NCBI GenBank assembly: GCA_029706075.1
Contig: JAINUG010000026.1
Span: forward strand, 3,207,001-3,271,000
DNA length: 64,000 nucleotides
From: Aldrovandia affinis
Lineage: Eukaryota > Chordata > Actinopteri > Notacanthiformes > Halosauridae
Direction of reading: 5' to 3'
The notes under the pieces are model-generated. The model saw nothing but the letters and a program-made list of their open reading frames with translations. It had not been told where the DNA came from and did not search any database. A program made the position numbers and the translations under genes. This document shows positions 1-19,310 of this stretch, in pieces (the first letter of the stretch is position 1; the number at the start of each line of letters is the position of its first letter).

Positions 1-91
1 CTGTGTTGCAGTGGTTGGGCAGCATTGGGTGTGGCTGTGAGGTCGCCGTGGGGAGCAGCTGGGGTCATCGGGGTCTCCGGGGTCGCTGGAC

Positions 92-9051
<8,960 letters not shown>

Positions 9052-9715
9052 ACCCAAGCCAGGGGGGGGGGCGGGTGTTGGCAAGACCCGCTCCCCTACC
9101 ACCTTCGCCCCAGCAGAGAACTCTGAATGGATGGAGGGGGAAGGGGACTAAGAAATATTATTTTGATACGGTTCTATTTTTCTTGCAATGTTTATATCTA
9201 TTTAAAAAATATATTTTATATTTTGTATACTGTTCGAGTGCCTGTTCTTTTCAGTTGGCCAACAGGAGTGTTATCTTAAAACGGCCAATCACAGGAGAGA
9301 TCAGGAGGGAGACTCAGTGGCCTGTTAAGTGATGATGAATTTATTGTTCAGAAAGTTACAGCATTTTTTTGTTTTTGTTAACATGTTCTCAAGAGTGTCT
9401 CAGAGTTTGGAATGTCTCCAGAGTTTGTTCAACAGAGAAAGCACATCGTCTTTTTCTGTCTGAGCTAAACCAGGCCTCTTTTTTTTTCCATTGTCTTTAA
9501 TTTTTATTTTCTCAGTGCCAAATCCCAGATTGCACCTGGAGAGGCCAGGGGTAAGGTGAGGCTTCCAGGGTTAAGCATGTGTTCACGTTCCTGGGACCCA
9601 GTAGGTGTGACTGGGTGTGCGGGCCAAGGGCCATCTGTCAACATACAGTATTTCACCCAGACTGCATTTTTATTAATGCCAATGGCATACAAAATAAAAT
9701 AAAAACAAAAATGTG
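9052..9715 (+). other. tmem39a: Probable tmem39a 3' UTR with candidate polyadenylation signals
   Basis: Non-coding, AT-rich sequence follows the stop. Two overlapping AATAAA hexamers lie at 9693-9698 and 9698-9703, followed by an A-rich stretch. They are the only strong signals before the Tc1 remnant starting near 9820. The true 3' end cannot be fixed without transcript data. Confidence 0.4.
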
Positions 9716-9750
9716 AGCAGCCTTTTGCTGGTTGTGTGCACGCATATATA

Positions 9751-9793
9751 CGTGTGTGTGTGTGTGTGTGTGCGTGCGTGCGTGTGTGTGTGT
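9751..9793. repeat. (GT)n microsatellite
   Basis: GT-repeat with a few GC interruptions, between the tmem39a 3' UTR and a Tc1 remnant. Confidence 0.9.
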
Positions 9794-9819
9794 TTGGGGG
9801 AGGGGGGTACATATGCATA

Positions 9820-11060
9820 TTACACATTTTGGCTACCATGGCTAGAAGAACAAATCTCAGAGTTTGAAAGAGGGGTGATTGCTGGGGCACGTTTGGCAGC
9901 AGTTTCAGTGACTCAACTTGCTGAGGTTTCACGAGGAACAGTAGCTAAGATGATGTTGGCATGGAAGTCTAGGGGAAGACATCATCAACTAGCGGCAACT
10001 GGTCAAAAAAAGTGCATACTCCTCGACCGTGATGTCTGTGCATTGGTTCGAGATGCAAGGCAAAACAGACGAGCAACTATCAGGTGGCTGCAAATGTCAA
10101 TCTAGGATGTGAGCAGGCAGTTTCATCAAGAGCAGTCCGTCAAACTTCACAAAGAGGGATACTCTGGTCGTGGTGTAGTGCATAAAAATGCATGTTTGCA
10201 AGTGAAGTAGTGCACAGAACAGGCAGTGGTCTACTGAACAGTGGAAAAACAGTCATAGTCAGACGACTCATCCTTCAGCCTGTTTTCAACAAGCAGACAA
10301 GTGCATGCATGGTACACGCCAAGAGAAACCTACAGGCCCAGAGTGCTTGTTTCCCATGATTAAGGGTTCTGGCAGCTTTGTGGTTGGGTGCATTTTACTG
10401 ACATGGTTTGGGTCCATTCAACCCCTTAGAGCACAGGTGTCAAACTCATTCCATCGAGGGCCGAGTGTATGCAGGTTTTTGTTGCAACCAATGCACTACA
10501 CCAGGTGATTTCACTAATTAGCTCACTTCTTCAATGAATGAGGGAACCTAATTGAAATCACCTGGTGTAATACATTGGTTAGAACAGAAACCTGCACACA
10601 CTTGGCCCTCGATGGAATGAGTTTGACACCCCTGCCTTAGAGGGCCAGGTAATAAATACAAAGCCATTCTAAGTGATCACCTTCATCCTATAGTGAAGAA
10701 TTCCTATCCTGATGGGAGTGGTCTCTTCCAGGATGTCAATGCCCCTATCCACAGGGCACAAGTGGTAACTGAATGGTTTGATGAAGATGAAAACAAACCA
10801 TATGCCATGGTCACCACATCTCAACTCGATTGAACACCTATGGGAGGTTCTGTAGTGGCGCCTGAGATGGCGTTTTCCACCACCATCAACAAAATACCAA
10901 ATGATGGAATTTGTTGTGTAAGAATGGTGGTTCATCCCTCCAATAGAGTTCCAGACGCTTGTAGAATCTATGCCAAGGTGCACTGAAGCTGTTCTGGCAG
11001 CTTGTGGTGGCCAAACACCCTATTAAGACATGTTATGATGCTGTTTCCCTTATTTTGACA
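9820..11060 (+). pseudogene. Tc1-like transposon remnant, split by a hAT miniature element
   Basis: An open stretch at about 9826-10105 reads as a Tc1 N-terminal helix-turn-helix (RLAAVSVTQLAEVSRGTVAK) with following DNA-binding sequence. After several stops, the second catalytic motif appears near 10700-10770 as YPDGSGLFQDVNAPIHRAQ, with the second Asp of the usual QDD replaced by Val. It belongs to the same family as the inverted remnant at 2478-3285. The element is dead: multiple frameshifts and an inserted hAT element. Confidence 0.8.
10432..10634. mobile_element. hAT-type miniature element inside the Tc1 remnant
   Basis: A 203-bp near-palindrome. Its left end CACAGGTGTCAAACTC and the complement of its right end (CAGGGGTGTCAAACTC) match at 14 of 16 positions, and the arms continue inward. 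It is flanked by a perfect 8-bp direct repeat CCTTAGAG (10424-10431, 10635-10642). It is younger than the Tc1 copy it interrupts. Confidence 0.9.
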
Positions 11061-11251
11061 GTTACCTGTATATACTGTAAGTGTGTCTGCATGCAGACAA
11101 TGTGTGTGTGGAGTGTAAAGTGGTGTTTAAGACAAGAGACAGGTACAGGAGTTCTGTGACAAGTGTAGCATTGGTGACCTAATCAGGTTTATTTCCTAAA
11201 TTCATAGCTATCCATATATATTTTGGTAGGACTTAAAATATTATTTTCATA

Positions 11252-12132
11252 TACAGTGGGTTTAAAAAGTATTCACCCCTTTTGACATTTTTGACATTTT
11301 ATTTTCAATCAATTATCTTCAGAGACATTTGATTGGAGTCCACCTGTGTGCAATTATTTGATTGGAGTCCACCTGTGTACAGTTAAGGTGTTTCAAGTGA
11401 TTTCAAATTAAACACCTGTCTGAGAGGTCCCACAGTTGGTTAGTGCATTTCCATGAAGAGCTTCATCATGAAGACCAAAGAACATCCAAAGCAAATCCGA
11501 GAAAACTTCTTCAAAAGACAACAATAGCCCAGGCCAGGGGTGGGCAATCTTACCCTGTGTGGACCGGTGTGGGTGCAGGCTTTTGTTCCAACTGAACAGT
11601 GACACATCTGATTCCACTAATCAAAGCCCTGATTGAAGACTTTGATTAGCTGATTAGTCAAATCAGGTGAGCTACTGCTCGGCTGGAACAAAAGCCTGCA
11701 CCCACACCGGCCCACACAGGGTAAGATTGCCCACCCCTGGCCCAGGCCCTTCACAAATCTGCGCTTTATGGAAGGGTGACAAAAAGAAAGCCATTGTTAA
11801 GGAAAACACATGAAATCTTGCCTATAGTTTGCTAGAAGGCATGTGGGAAACTCAAACCAAGTGGATGAAGATTCTAAGGTATGAGAATTGAATCAACATT
11901 GGGTGCTATGTTTAGCACAAGCCTAACACTGCACATCATCCCAAGAACACTATCCCTACTGTGAAACATGGTGGCGGGAGACAAATGCTTTTGATCAGTT
12001 TTTTTATGTATTCTAGAGTATTTGTGTTGATCAGTAGCAAGAAATCTCAATTAAATCCATTTTGATTCCATGAAGTAAGAAAATAAAATGTGAAAAATGC
12101 CAAAGGGGTGAATACTTTTGATTCCCTCTCTA
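11252..12132 (+). mobile_element. Tc1/mariner-type remnant with TTTAAAAAGTATTCACCCC termini
   Basis: The left terminus (from TA at 11252) and the complement of the right terminus (to about 12132) share AAAAGTATTCACCCC. Between them, a few segments resemble Tc1 transposase DNA (CATGTGGGAAACTC, CACCATGTTTCACAG reversed), but no frame is open. A fragment of the same family lies at 38.79 kb. The copy is interrupted by a hAT miniature element. Confidence 0.7.
11535..11739. mobile_element. hAT-type miniature element inside the 11.25-kb Tc1-type remnant
   Basis: A 205-bp inverted-repeat element starting CAGGGGTGGGCAATCTTACC and ending with its complement. It is flanked by a perfect 8-bp direct repeat GCCCAGGC (11527-11534 and 11740-11747). 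Confidence 0.92.
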
Positions 12133-12339
12133 CATAGACAAAGTTAAAGCGGATATTTTAAGTTGAATTCCCATAGTCCTATCCTTCCTTGATTTCTGAA
12201 ACTTCATACAAATATGAAAGATACTTTGAAAGATTTTATTTTTTATTTTTCAAATTCCAGTCTAAATTTCCCCAACTTAGACATTGGTTTGGTAAGACTT
12301 GACACGTCCATCTCACTGCTGTCAAGAACCCTATAGATA

Positions 12340-13275
12340 GTTAAGCCGAGATGGGAACCTCTGGATCTGTACTGACATGGTTTAAGTCATACCTGGCTGA
12401 CCGGTCCTACCAGGTGGCCTGGAGAGCCAAATCACTTGGTTCTGTCATCTCTGCTCATGGTTTTTCTTATCACTGTTATGCCGACAACACTCAACTCTTT
12501 CTCTCCTCTCCTTCTGAGACCCGGGTCCCGGCGCAGATCTCTGCATGCCTGGCAGATATCTCTGCCTGGATGTCCACCCACCACCTGAAGCTGAACCTGG
12601 GGAAGACAGAGCTGCTCATCCTCCCAGCGAAGGGCTCCCTGATGATTGATGCTTCAATCACCGTGGAAGGCTCCATAGTGTCTCCGTCCCAGTCTGCGAG
12701 TGACCCTGGATGACCAGCTGTGCTTCTCGGGCCACATCGCAGCAATCACCCAGACCTGCCGATTCTTCATCACACCCTACACCCCAGCCAGACCCGTCCG
12801 CTCCGCCTCCTCTGGCAAACTGACTGTCCCATTCCTCTGGGTGCCTGGCAGCCGATCCTCACGGTCTCACCTCTTCTCTGTCCTGACCCCTCGGTGGTGG
12901 AACGATCTTCCGCACTCGGTCAGGACCGCGGAATCAGTTGCGATTTTCCGCAAGAGACTCAAAACCCACCTGTTCAGACTCCAGTACCACTGAATTCTGT
13001 ACATCTAGCCAATTGTCATCACCACTGCCTGCATGTTTAATACTGCTTTTTGTATATGTATACTTACTTAAAACGTACTAAAAAAAATAAATGTACTAAC
13101 CTTTTCCTTCCTGGTGTTACAGGTATGGTATGCAGCTGCCAACAATGATGTCTATCGCTGTATTACTGCACTGATCTCTTGCGCAAACAATGGTTGATCA
13201 TACCATGTATTCATGCATTATTAATCTTGTAAGTCGCTCTGGATAAGCAATTAAAATGTAATGTAAATGTAAGTT
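12340..13275 (+). pseudogene. L2-type LINE 3' end (reverse transcriptase fragment)
   Basis: Open stretches 12351-12713 and 12700-12993 encode pieces of an L2-like reverse transcriptase. The catalytic box reads YADNTQLFLSSPSE, with YADD changed to YADN. It is followed by LKLNLGKTELLILP and, after a deletion, the characteristic C-terminus (SRSSRSHLFSVLTPRWWNDL ... RLKTHLFR). The non-coding tail ends in TAAGTCGCTCTGGATAAG-like sequence and TGTAA repeats, as in fish L2 elements. It is 5'-truncated and inactive. Confidence 0.85.
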
Positions 13276-13595
13276 GAAAAGATCTAAGACCAAGCTCAAA
13301 ATGCTGCTGATACATTTTTAACTGCAAGTTAATTGTGCATTTACAATCTACCTTACATAATACCCATTTGTCCATTTTGCATTCATGGCATTTCTTTAAA
13401 TCTGTGTTCAACCACAATTTGTCCCATACTTCAATGCTATAAACATATTAGGCAGTTATTTTCATTTATCTATTACATGAATTACAATGTAGTTCGAATA
13501 TATCATATGGTGAGTGTATTTATCCTCCTAATAAGCACTCATATATAAAGTATTTCCAGTCATGTTATTAATTGCATCTTGTTTACCTGAATATA

Positions 13596-13784
13596 TGTAA
13601 CGGAGTTGGTTCTGCCTGCAGCGAGTTTCGAACCGAGGATCTCGATGCAATGAGAGACGATTAGCCCGCTGAGCTAAAGACAAGTCCCTGGCTCTGGGAA
13701 CTAATCATACTCTTATCGATATCACCCTTTGCAGGGGACGCTCACATGCTCAACTTTAACTCACGCCTTCTGAGCTCCGCTACA
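13596..13784 (-). mobile_element. 189-bp TG...CA element with internal tRNA-like pol III promoter
   Basis: The element starts TGTAACGGAG and ends CTCCGCTACA, imperfect inverted ends that also give LTR-style TG...CA termini. TATA flanks both sides (13592-13595, 13785-13788), compatible with a 4-bp target duplication, though the surroundings are AT-rich. On the minus strand, 13621-13680 reads like a tRNA: A-box TAGCTCAGCGGGC, an anticodon-arm-like stem, and B-box GGTTCGAAAC. The combination fits neither a normal SINE (no A-tail) nor a standard MITE. I do not know a name for it. Confidence 0.6.
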
Positions 13785-13899
13785 TATAGAACTGACATTT
13801 TCCTGAAATCTATTTTTACTAGAATTCTCTTGCTACAATCATACATCAAGGTAACTGTTATAAAATATGCCCTTGTCGAGGGTTGTATATAACCTACAC

Positions 13900-14078
13900 C
13901 AGGGCTATTCAATTCCAGGCCTCGAGGGCAGCAGTGTCCTACTACACACTACATGATTTCACTAATTAGTTTACCTCCATGGTCCAGTAGGTGAGATAAG
14001 TGAAACCAGGTGGTGCAGTGCGTGATTGGAGCAAATACCTGCAGACTGGACCTCGAGGCCTGGAATTGAATAGCCCTG
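13900..14078. mobile_element. hAT-type miniature element (CAGGGCTATTCAATTCCAGG family)
   Basis: A 179-bp inverted-repeat element with about 28-bp terminal inverted repeats. The flanking octamers ACCTACAC and GCCAACAC match at 6 of 8 positions, a decayed target duplication. A related copy lies at 54316-54491. Confidence 0.82.
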
Positions 14079-14086
14079 GCCAACAC

Positions 14087-15741
14087 TGTACATGTTCCCC
14101 ATTACCACAGCTGTGCATTTACTGAGGAAGATCAGTTCCTTGGGCAGATACAAAGAGCAACATCTGCTGATATAAACCTGGAAACCTCTGGTTTCAAGTT
14201 CAGTTCCTTATCTGCAACCCTGTGTTGCATGCATAACTGTGCAGTCAGTATGGTACTGTGTCCCACAGTGTATGTGAACCTGGCCACTGTTTCTTTGGCC
14301 TCTTTCTGATAAACCATTCAGTCTAACCAAACTTGTTCAATTTTGTTTTATTTAGGAACAAAATGTTTTCATTACCATAACAAGGATAAAAAAATTCGAG
14401 CTTTTATTCTTTATGTTTTCATATTTATAAGATTTCTTACCCCCTGCTCCTTGTCAATTTGGTGACCCGAATTGTAATGATCTCTTCAGCCGTACAGGGG
14501 GAGCCATTTGTTTACTTTCAGTATTAAAACCACAGATTGCTAAGGCACCAGTTACAAACATGGAAAATAATTACTCAGCAGACACGGGTTCAGTGGTATA
14601 TTCAGTAGACATTTGCATTTTTTCTTTTATTTATTTTTTTCTTTACAAATTTATTTAAAAGCAAAAATAGCACCTTTGGTTAAAGTGATACATTCTTCCA
14701 CATATGCATTTTTGGTTGAAGATTTTCAGCATAAATGTAACTGATTAAATGTTTTTCTTAGCACAGCCTATATGATTAGTAGTCTATTAGAAACAGCATC
14801 CAGTTGAGTTGACGCAGGCTATGAGTGGGACCTGGGGTGAAGTGGGATGAGTGGGATCTGTGTTGTCATAGCTGGGGAAATGGGTGTGGTCTGTTGTGAT
14901 ATAGGGTAAAACAGTTACTCCTGGCTTCATCCTTGCCAGCGTTTTTCACTCAGTAGAACAGTTTTCATGTGTACAGTGATCGGTGTCAGTGTTCTCTAGT
15001 CCCAGTCTTCTGTGTCAGTGTTCTCTCCAGTCCCAGTCTTCTATATCACCTCTCACTGCTTCCTTTATCAGAGCAGTTCTCACTGTGGAAAACAAACAGA
15101 CCCTGACCTCTGACTCTAAATGTTCTAGTTAAGTATTTAGGATGTGTGTAAGTGCTCTCCCCTCTCAGCCCGTACTGATAAGTGTATGCCGTCATAGCTG
15201 GAGCACAGCTGTACCCATCACCAGGATATCCCGTTAAGAGGGATAGGATTTGGTGGCAGCAGGGCAGGTGATAATGTCACTGCTCTTATATGTGGCCACC
15301 AGAAATACACGCCGAAAACAGCTCTACATCTCCATACACACACATACACGTAGCCTTACGTCTCCGGGGACATAAACACACACTTGGCCCTACATGTCAA
15401 TAAAAACACAAACACTTAGCTCTACACTGTGTTAAAAATAGATACACAAATAGAATTAGAATTTTTCAGTTTTCAGCCTCCCTCTCTAAACTGGAAAACA
15501 AATGAAAAGAGTGTCCAGCTGTATGGGTGCAGACCTCTGACCTCTTCCTTCAACATCCTGTCACCTCCTCCTCATGTTCCTTAACATCCAACTTAAGAAA
15601 CCATTGAAAATTCCTTACAGATCATTTCCATTCCACTATAGTAGCAGTCTTGTAGTTGAATAAATCAGTGCAGTTCAGCAATGAATGTGTGCGTGCGTGG
15701 TTGTGTGTGGGTGTGCATGCATGTGTATGCTTCCTTGTTCC
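14087..15741. other. Intergenic and probable prss23 3' UTR, no gene seen
   Basis: No exon-like or repeat-derived frame was recognised. The part next to 15742 is presumably the 3' UTR of prss23, transcribed leftward. Complements of AATAAA occur around 14625-14637, but the true end is unknown. A short 33-bp tandem duplication (GTGTCAGTGTTCTCT...) lies near 14988-15050. Confidence 0.4.
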
Positions 15742-16878
15742 TCAACCATCCCGGCAGTCCACATAGTTGCCTTTTATCCAGTAGCAGATCTGGGCGTATT
15801 TGAGGGGGGTGACACGCACTGCCACATTGAACTCCTCAGAGGCACCGTTGCGGTCGACCCACTGGTGCCCAGAGAAGATCCCAATCACCTTGCGCTCCCA
15901 GCGTCGCTGCCGGCGGTTCCACATGCGGGCGTAGACCCCAGAGCCACTGGCCCCCGGCTGGGCATCGCAGTGCTGGTACAGCAGGTCGTAGGTCTCCTCG
16001 TGGGCCTTGCAGAAGCGAAACACCAGCTGGCCCTGGCGGTCGTTGTCAAAGCCAGAGAACTGCACCCTGTGGCCGGGCAGCTGGCGGGCAGGGGGACTGA
16101 CACCGATCTTCATGTAGCGCCGCTTGTGGGCCTTCTTCAGCTCCAGGAGGGCATAGTCATAGTCCATGCCAATTTCGTTGGCGTTGCCCTTGATCCAGCC
16201 CTTAGGTACGTGGGTGCGCTTCACGCGGATCCACTGGAACTTCATCTTGTCGGGCCGGTTGGCCGAGCTGCTCCTGTTAGTGGGAGGAGCATCGCGTTGC
16301 CGTGGTTTCAGGAACCCTACCCTCAGCCTCTGTGCCCCCTTGACGTAGGTCTTGCCGTCGTGCACGCAGTGCGCTGCTGTCATCACATGGCGGTCCCCCA
16401 CCAGTGTGCCCGTGCAGCCCGTGGACACCTTCACGGCCGTGGAGAAGGGGTAATTGAGCAGGAAGTCCTGCCCCACAATGCTGAAGCGGCTATCAGGGCC
16501 ATAGATCTGCCGCTTGGCCCTGGAGTGACTTTGGGCATCTCTGCGCAAATCGGCTGGGTTGAATCCATAGATGCCCACTGCAGTCTCCATCAGGCTGCCA
16601 TTGGAGTGCAGCGTCTCATAGGACAGGTACTCACGCAGGTCCCAGTAGCTGGGGAGCGGGGCCTGCTTGTGGCAGTCTGGATCGCAAGAGGAGGACACCT
16701 CCAGCTGTGCCTCGGATAGGAACTGCGGGGAAGACTTCTCCTCTGTCCGCTGGGGTAACACTACAGGCACGCGAAGCAGAGGCCACTGTGGCCTCCAGGG
16801 GGCTCCATGGAGCTGGGAACCCTGGCCGCAGCACAGTGCCAGGAGGAACAGGGCCAGAATACGGACCTGGAGTGCCAT
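15742..16878 (-). CDS. prss23: prss23, serine protease 23 (intact, single coding exon)
   Basis: Secreted trypsin-fold (S1) serine protease of the PRSS23 family, found extracellularly and implicated in endothelial-to-mesenchymal transition and tissue remodelling (family knowledge). The 378-residue length is close to the mammalian 383. An N-terminal signal peptide is visible (MALQVRILALFLLALCC). A dibasic SRAKR site at about residues 119-123 could mark propeptide cleavage by a furin-like enzyme. The catalytic triad is complete: His170 in MTAAHC, Asp241 in DYDYALLEL and Ser311 in QPGASGSGV. Possible N-glycosylation sites are NGS at 93-95 and NRS at 201-203. The whole protein lies in one exon, as in other vertebrates; a probable acceptor (CCATTGAAG on the minus strand) lies just upstream of the ATG, implying a separate 5' UTR exon. 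The proximity to me3 matches the human order. Confidence 0.97.
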   Translation of the reverse strand: MALQVRILALFLLALCCGQGSQLHGAPWRPQWPLLRVPVVLPQRTEEKSSPQFLSEAQLEVSSSCDPDCHKQAPLPSYWDLREYLSYETLHSNGSLMETAVGIYGFNPADLRRDAQSHSRAKRQIYGPDSRFSIVGQDFLLNYPFSTAVKVSTGCTGTLVGDRHVMTAAHCVHDGKTYVKGAQRLRVGFLKPRQRDAPPTNRSSSANRPDKMKFQWIRVKRTHVPKGWIKGNANEIGMDYDYALLELKKAHKRRYMKIGVSPPARQLPGHRVQFSGFDNDRQGQLVFRFCKAHEETYDLLYQHCDAQPGASGSGVYARMWNRRQRRWERKVIGIFSGHQWVDRNGASEEFNVAVRVTPLKYAQICYWIKGNYVDCRDG

Positions 16879-16891
16879 GCCGAGGGAGCAC

Positions 16892-16893
16892 CT
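16892..16893 (-). other. prss23: Probable splice acceptor upstream of the prss23 start codon
   Basis: Minus-strand reading TTCTCTCTCCATTGAAG then GTGCTCCCTCGGCATG places an AG after a pyrimidine tract 14 bases before the ATG. This suits the family's split 5' UTR. The non-coding first exon was not located. Confidence 0.5.
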
Positions 16894-18077
16894 TCAATGG
16901 AGAGAGAACAGGTGACAGGTCAGGTGAAGAGGACTGTCTGCATTTCCTGTGAGTATTCAGTGCTTTTCAGTGTTATGGACTGTATAAGTGAAGAGGAGTG
17001 TCTTCGTGATGAGGCTCATGTCTCAGAGATTAGAAGCAAGTCAAAGGAGGAGGAGTGTCTCAGTGACAAGGAGAATGTCAGTGAGAAGTTCAGCTGAGAT
17101 GTATCAGAATTCCTGGGATTCTGCCTTATTCTTCTCACAACTTTGAGCATTCTCTTAGTGTACAGCCAGGAATATACAATGTGAATGCTAGAGAAGATTG
17201 CATGTGAAGAGTAAGCAAATGGCTATAGTTTTAACCGTAATTGGAACTGGGATAAAGTGAAAACCATGATGACTGTGATAGCAACCATAGTTTGACCGTG
17301 ATGTGATCTGTAGGTCTGTGTATGCCAGATCACAAGCCCATGCAAACTCCTGACCTGACAATTAACATAAGGCTCATCCATGTCTTCGGAATGCCCATTT
17401 AACAATTCCAATACTGTAACGTCCTCCATCAGTTTGAGAGCGCGCATAATAGCATGCATGCCCTCCGTAACATGTGCAGCTAGCCAAAATTGCACTTTGG
17501 CCACCCCAAAAGAATAACTCACCCACATCCCTTCCCATACACAAACTTTAAAGAAAATTTGCTTTACAAAAGTTATATATGCAAAAATAGTATCCTAAGT
17601 AACAAACCAAATTCAATCATCCAAAATAAATTAGTTATTAGTTATAAATCAATTTAACTGGGATTGTACATTTTATTTGATTGCTAAGCATGTATTCAAA
17701 TTTTCTTGGTTAGACGTAGTCCACAGCAGCATGCTATAGCATCATGCCTGTATATCTTGATCTCATAGGAACACTGAAAAAATCTCTCCTGCATCAAATA
17801 TGTATGACTTCTTCTTTTAAATACAGACTGCAATACCAACAGTAATGGGCAAAATGTTAATCCCTTCCTTACCACAGTTATCCATCTGGATATTCTACAG
17901 GTTTTCTCTCCTCTGGACTCGACTTGGAATCCGACTGGTGAATTTTCAACATGAATTAGGAAATGGGCTAATGTCAATTGCACCGTGAGCTGGTTCACAT
18001 TGTTGGATCACTCAGATAACTACTTCGATGATTTTGTATTTTTTACTGTAATATTCACATATATTTATGTTTGGTTA
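16894..18077. other. Upstream flank of prss23, no gene seen
   Basis: Probably holds the prss23 first intron, 5' exon or promoter (transcribed leftward), but I see no convincing boundary or CpG-rich block. A purine-rich imperfect repeat encoding GAGGAGTGTCT-like units lies at about 16985-17095. Confidence 0.35.
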
Positions 18078-19310
18078 TACACTGCCTGGCCCAAAAAAAA
18101 GTCACCACCTGGATTTAACTAAGCAAATAGGTAAGAGCCTTCCATTGGATAATTACTGCAGTGATTAATATGTTTTAGCTGGCAACAAGTTATTTAACCC
18201 TAACTGATGCAGTGAGTAGCTTCTCATTTCTTAAACAACCATGTGGTCGTGGAAAAGATGTTAATCTGTTTCAGAAGGGTCAAATTATTGGCCTGCATCA
18301 AGCAAAGAAAACAACTAAGGAGATTGCTGAAACTACTAAAATTGGGTTAAGAGCTGTCCAACGCATTATTAAAACCTGGAAGGATAGTGGTGAACCATCA
18401 TCTTCGAGGAAGAAATGTGGTCGGAAAAAAATATTGAATGATCGTGATCAGCGATCACTTAAACGTTTGATGAAATCATATTGTAAAAAATCAACAGTAG
18501 AACTCACGGCTATGTTTAATAGTGAAAGTAAGAGCATTTCCACACGCACAATGCGAAGGGAACTCAAGGGATTGGGACTAAACAGCTGTGTAGCCTTAAG
18601 AAACCCATTTGTCAGTGAGGCTAATCGGAAAAAAAGACTTAAATTTGCTAGGGAGCATAAAGATTGGACTCTGGAGCAATGGAAGAAGGTCATGTGGTCT
18701 GATGAGTCCAGATTTACCCTGTTCCAGAGTGATGAGTGCATCAGGGTAAGAAGAGAGGCGGATGAAGTGATGCACCCATCATGCCTAGTGCCTACCATAC
18801 AAGCCTGTGGGGGCAGTGTTATGATCTGCGGTTGCTGCAGTTGGTCAGGTCTAGGTTCAGCAACATTATGTGCCCAAAGAATGAGGTCAGCTGACTACCT
18901 GAATATGCTAAATGACCAGGTTTTTCCATCAATGGATTTTTTCTTCCCTGATGGCACGGGCATATTCCAAGATGACAATGCCACGATTCATCGGGCTCAA
19001 ATTGTGAAAGAGTGGTTCAGGGAGCATGAGACATCATTTTCACACATGGATTGGCCACCACAGAGTCCAGACCTTAACCCCATTGAGAATCTTTGGGATG
19101 TGCTGGAGAAGACTTTGCGCAGCGGTCCAACTCTCCCATCATCAATACAAGATCTTGGCGAAAATTAATGCAACTCTGGACGGAAATAAATGTTGTGACA
19201 TTGCAGAAGCTTATCGAACGATGCCACGGCGAATGCGTGCCGTAATCAAAGCTAAAGGCGGTCCAACTAAATATTAGAGTGTGTGACTTTTTTTTTGGAC
19301 GGGCAGTGTA
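18078..19310 (+). mobile_element. Near-intact Tc1/mariner transposon, DD36E type
   Basis: The left terminus (after TA at 18078-18079) begins CACTGCCTGGCCCAAAAAAA and the right terminus ends GGACGGGCAGTG before TA at 19309-19310. The termini are inverted copies with a few mismatches. The 1.23-kb unit carries one transposase reading frame. The spacing between the second Asp and the Glu is 36 residues, which I associate with the vertebrate DD36E group called Incomer. It is the best preserved transposon in the window. Confidence 0.9.
18212..19277 (+). pseudogene. Tc1/mariner DD36E transposase with two late frameshifts
   Basis: An open frame from 18212 (first codon GTG; no in-frame ATG upstream) runs 318 codons to 19168. 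It has a paired helix-turn-helix region (about residues 25-110), then WSDESRF (first Asp), [13 protein letters not shown] (second Asp) and [10 protein letters not shown] (Glu). Exactly 36 residues separate the second Asp from the Glu. The frame is lost in an A-run near 19160; the product continues in the next frame, then shifts again near 19210-19215 before the family-typical end RMRAVIKAKGGPTKY at 19275. Two one-base deletions would explain this. As it stands it cannot encode a complete transposase. Confidence 0.88.

Noticed and set aside
15685-16719. 344-codon + strand ORF
   Set aside because: It is the antisense shadow of prss23, which has a signal peptide, complete catalytic triad and family length on the minus strand.
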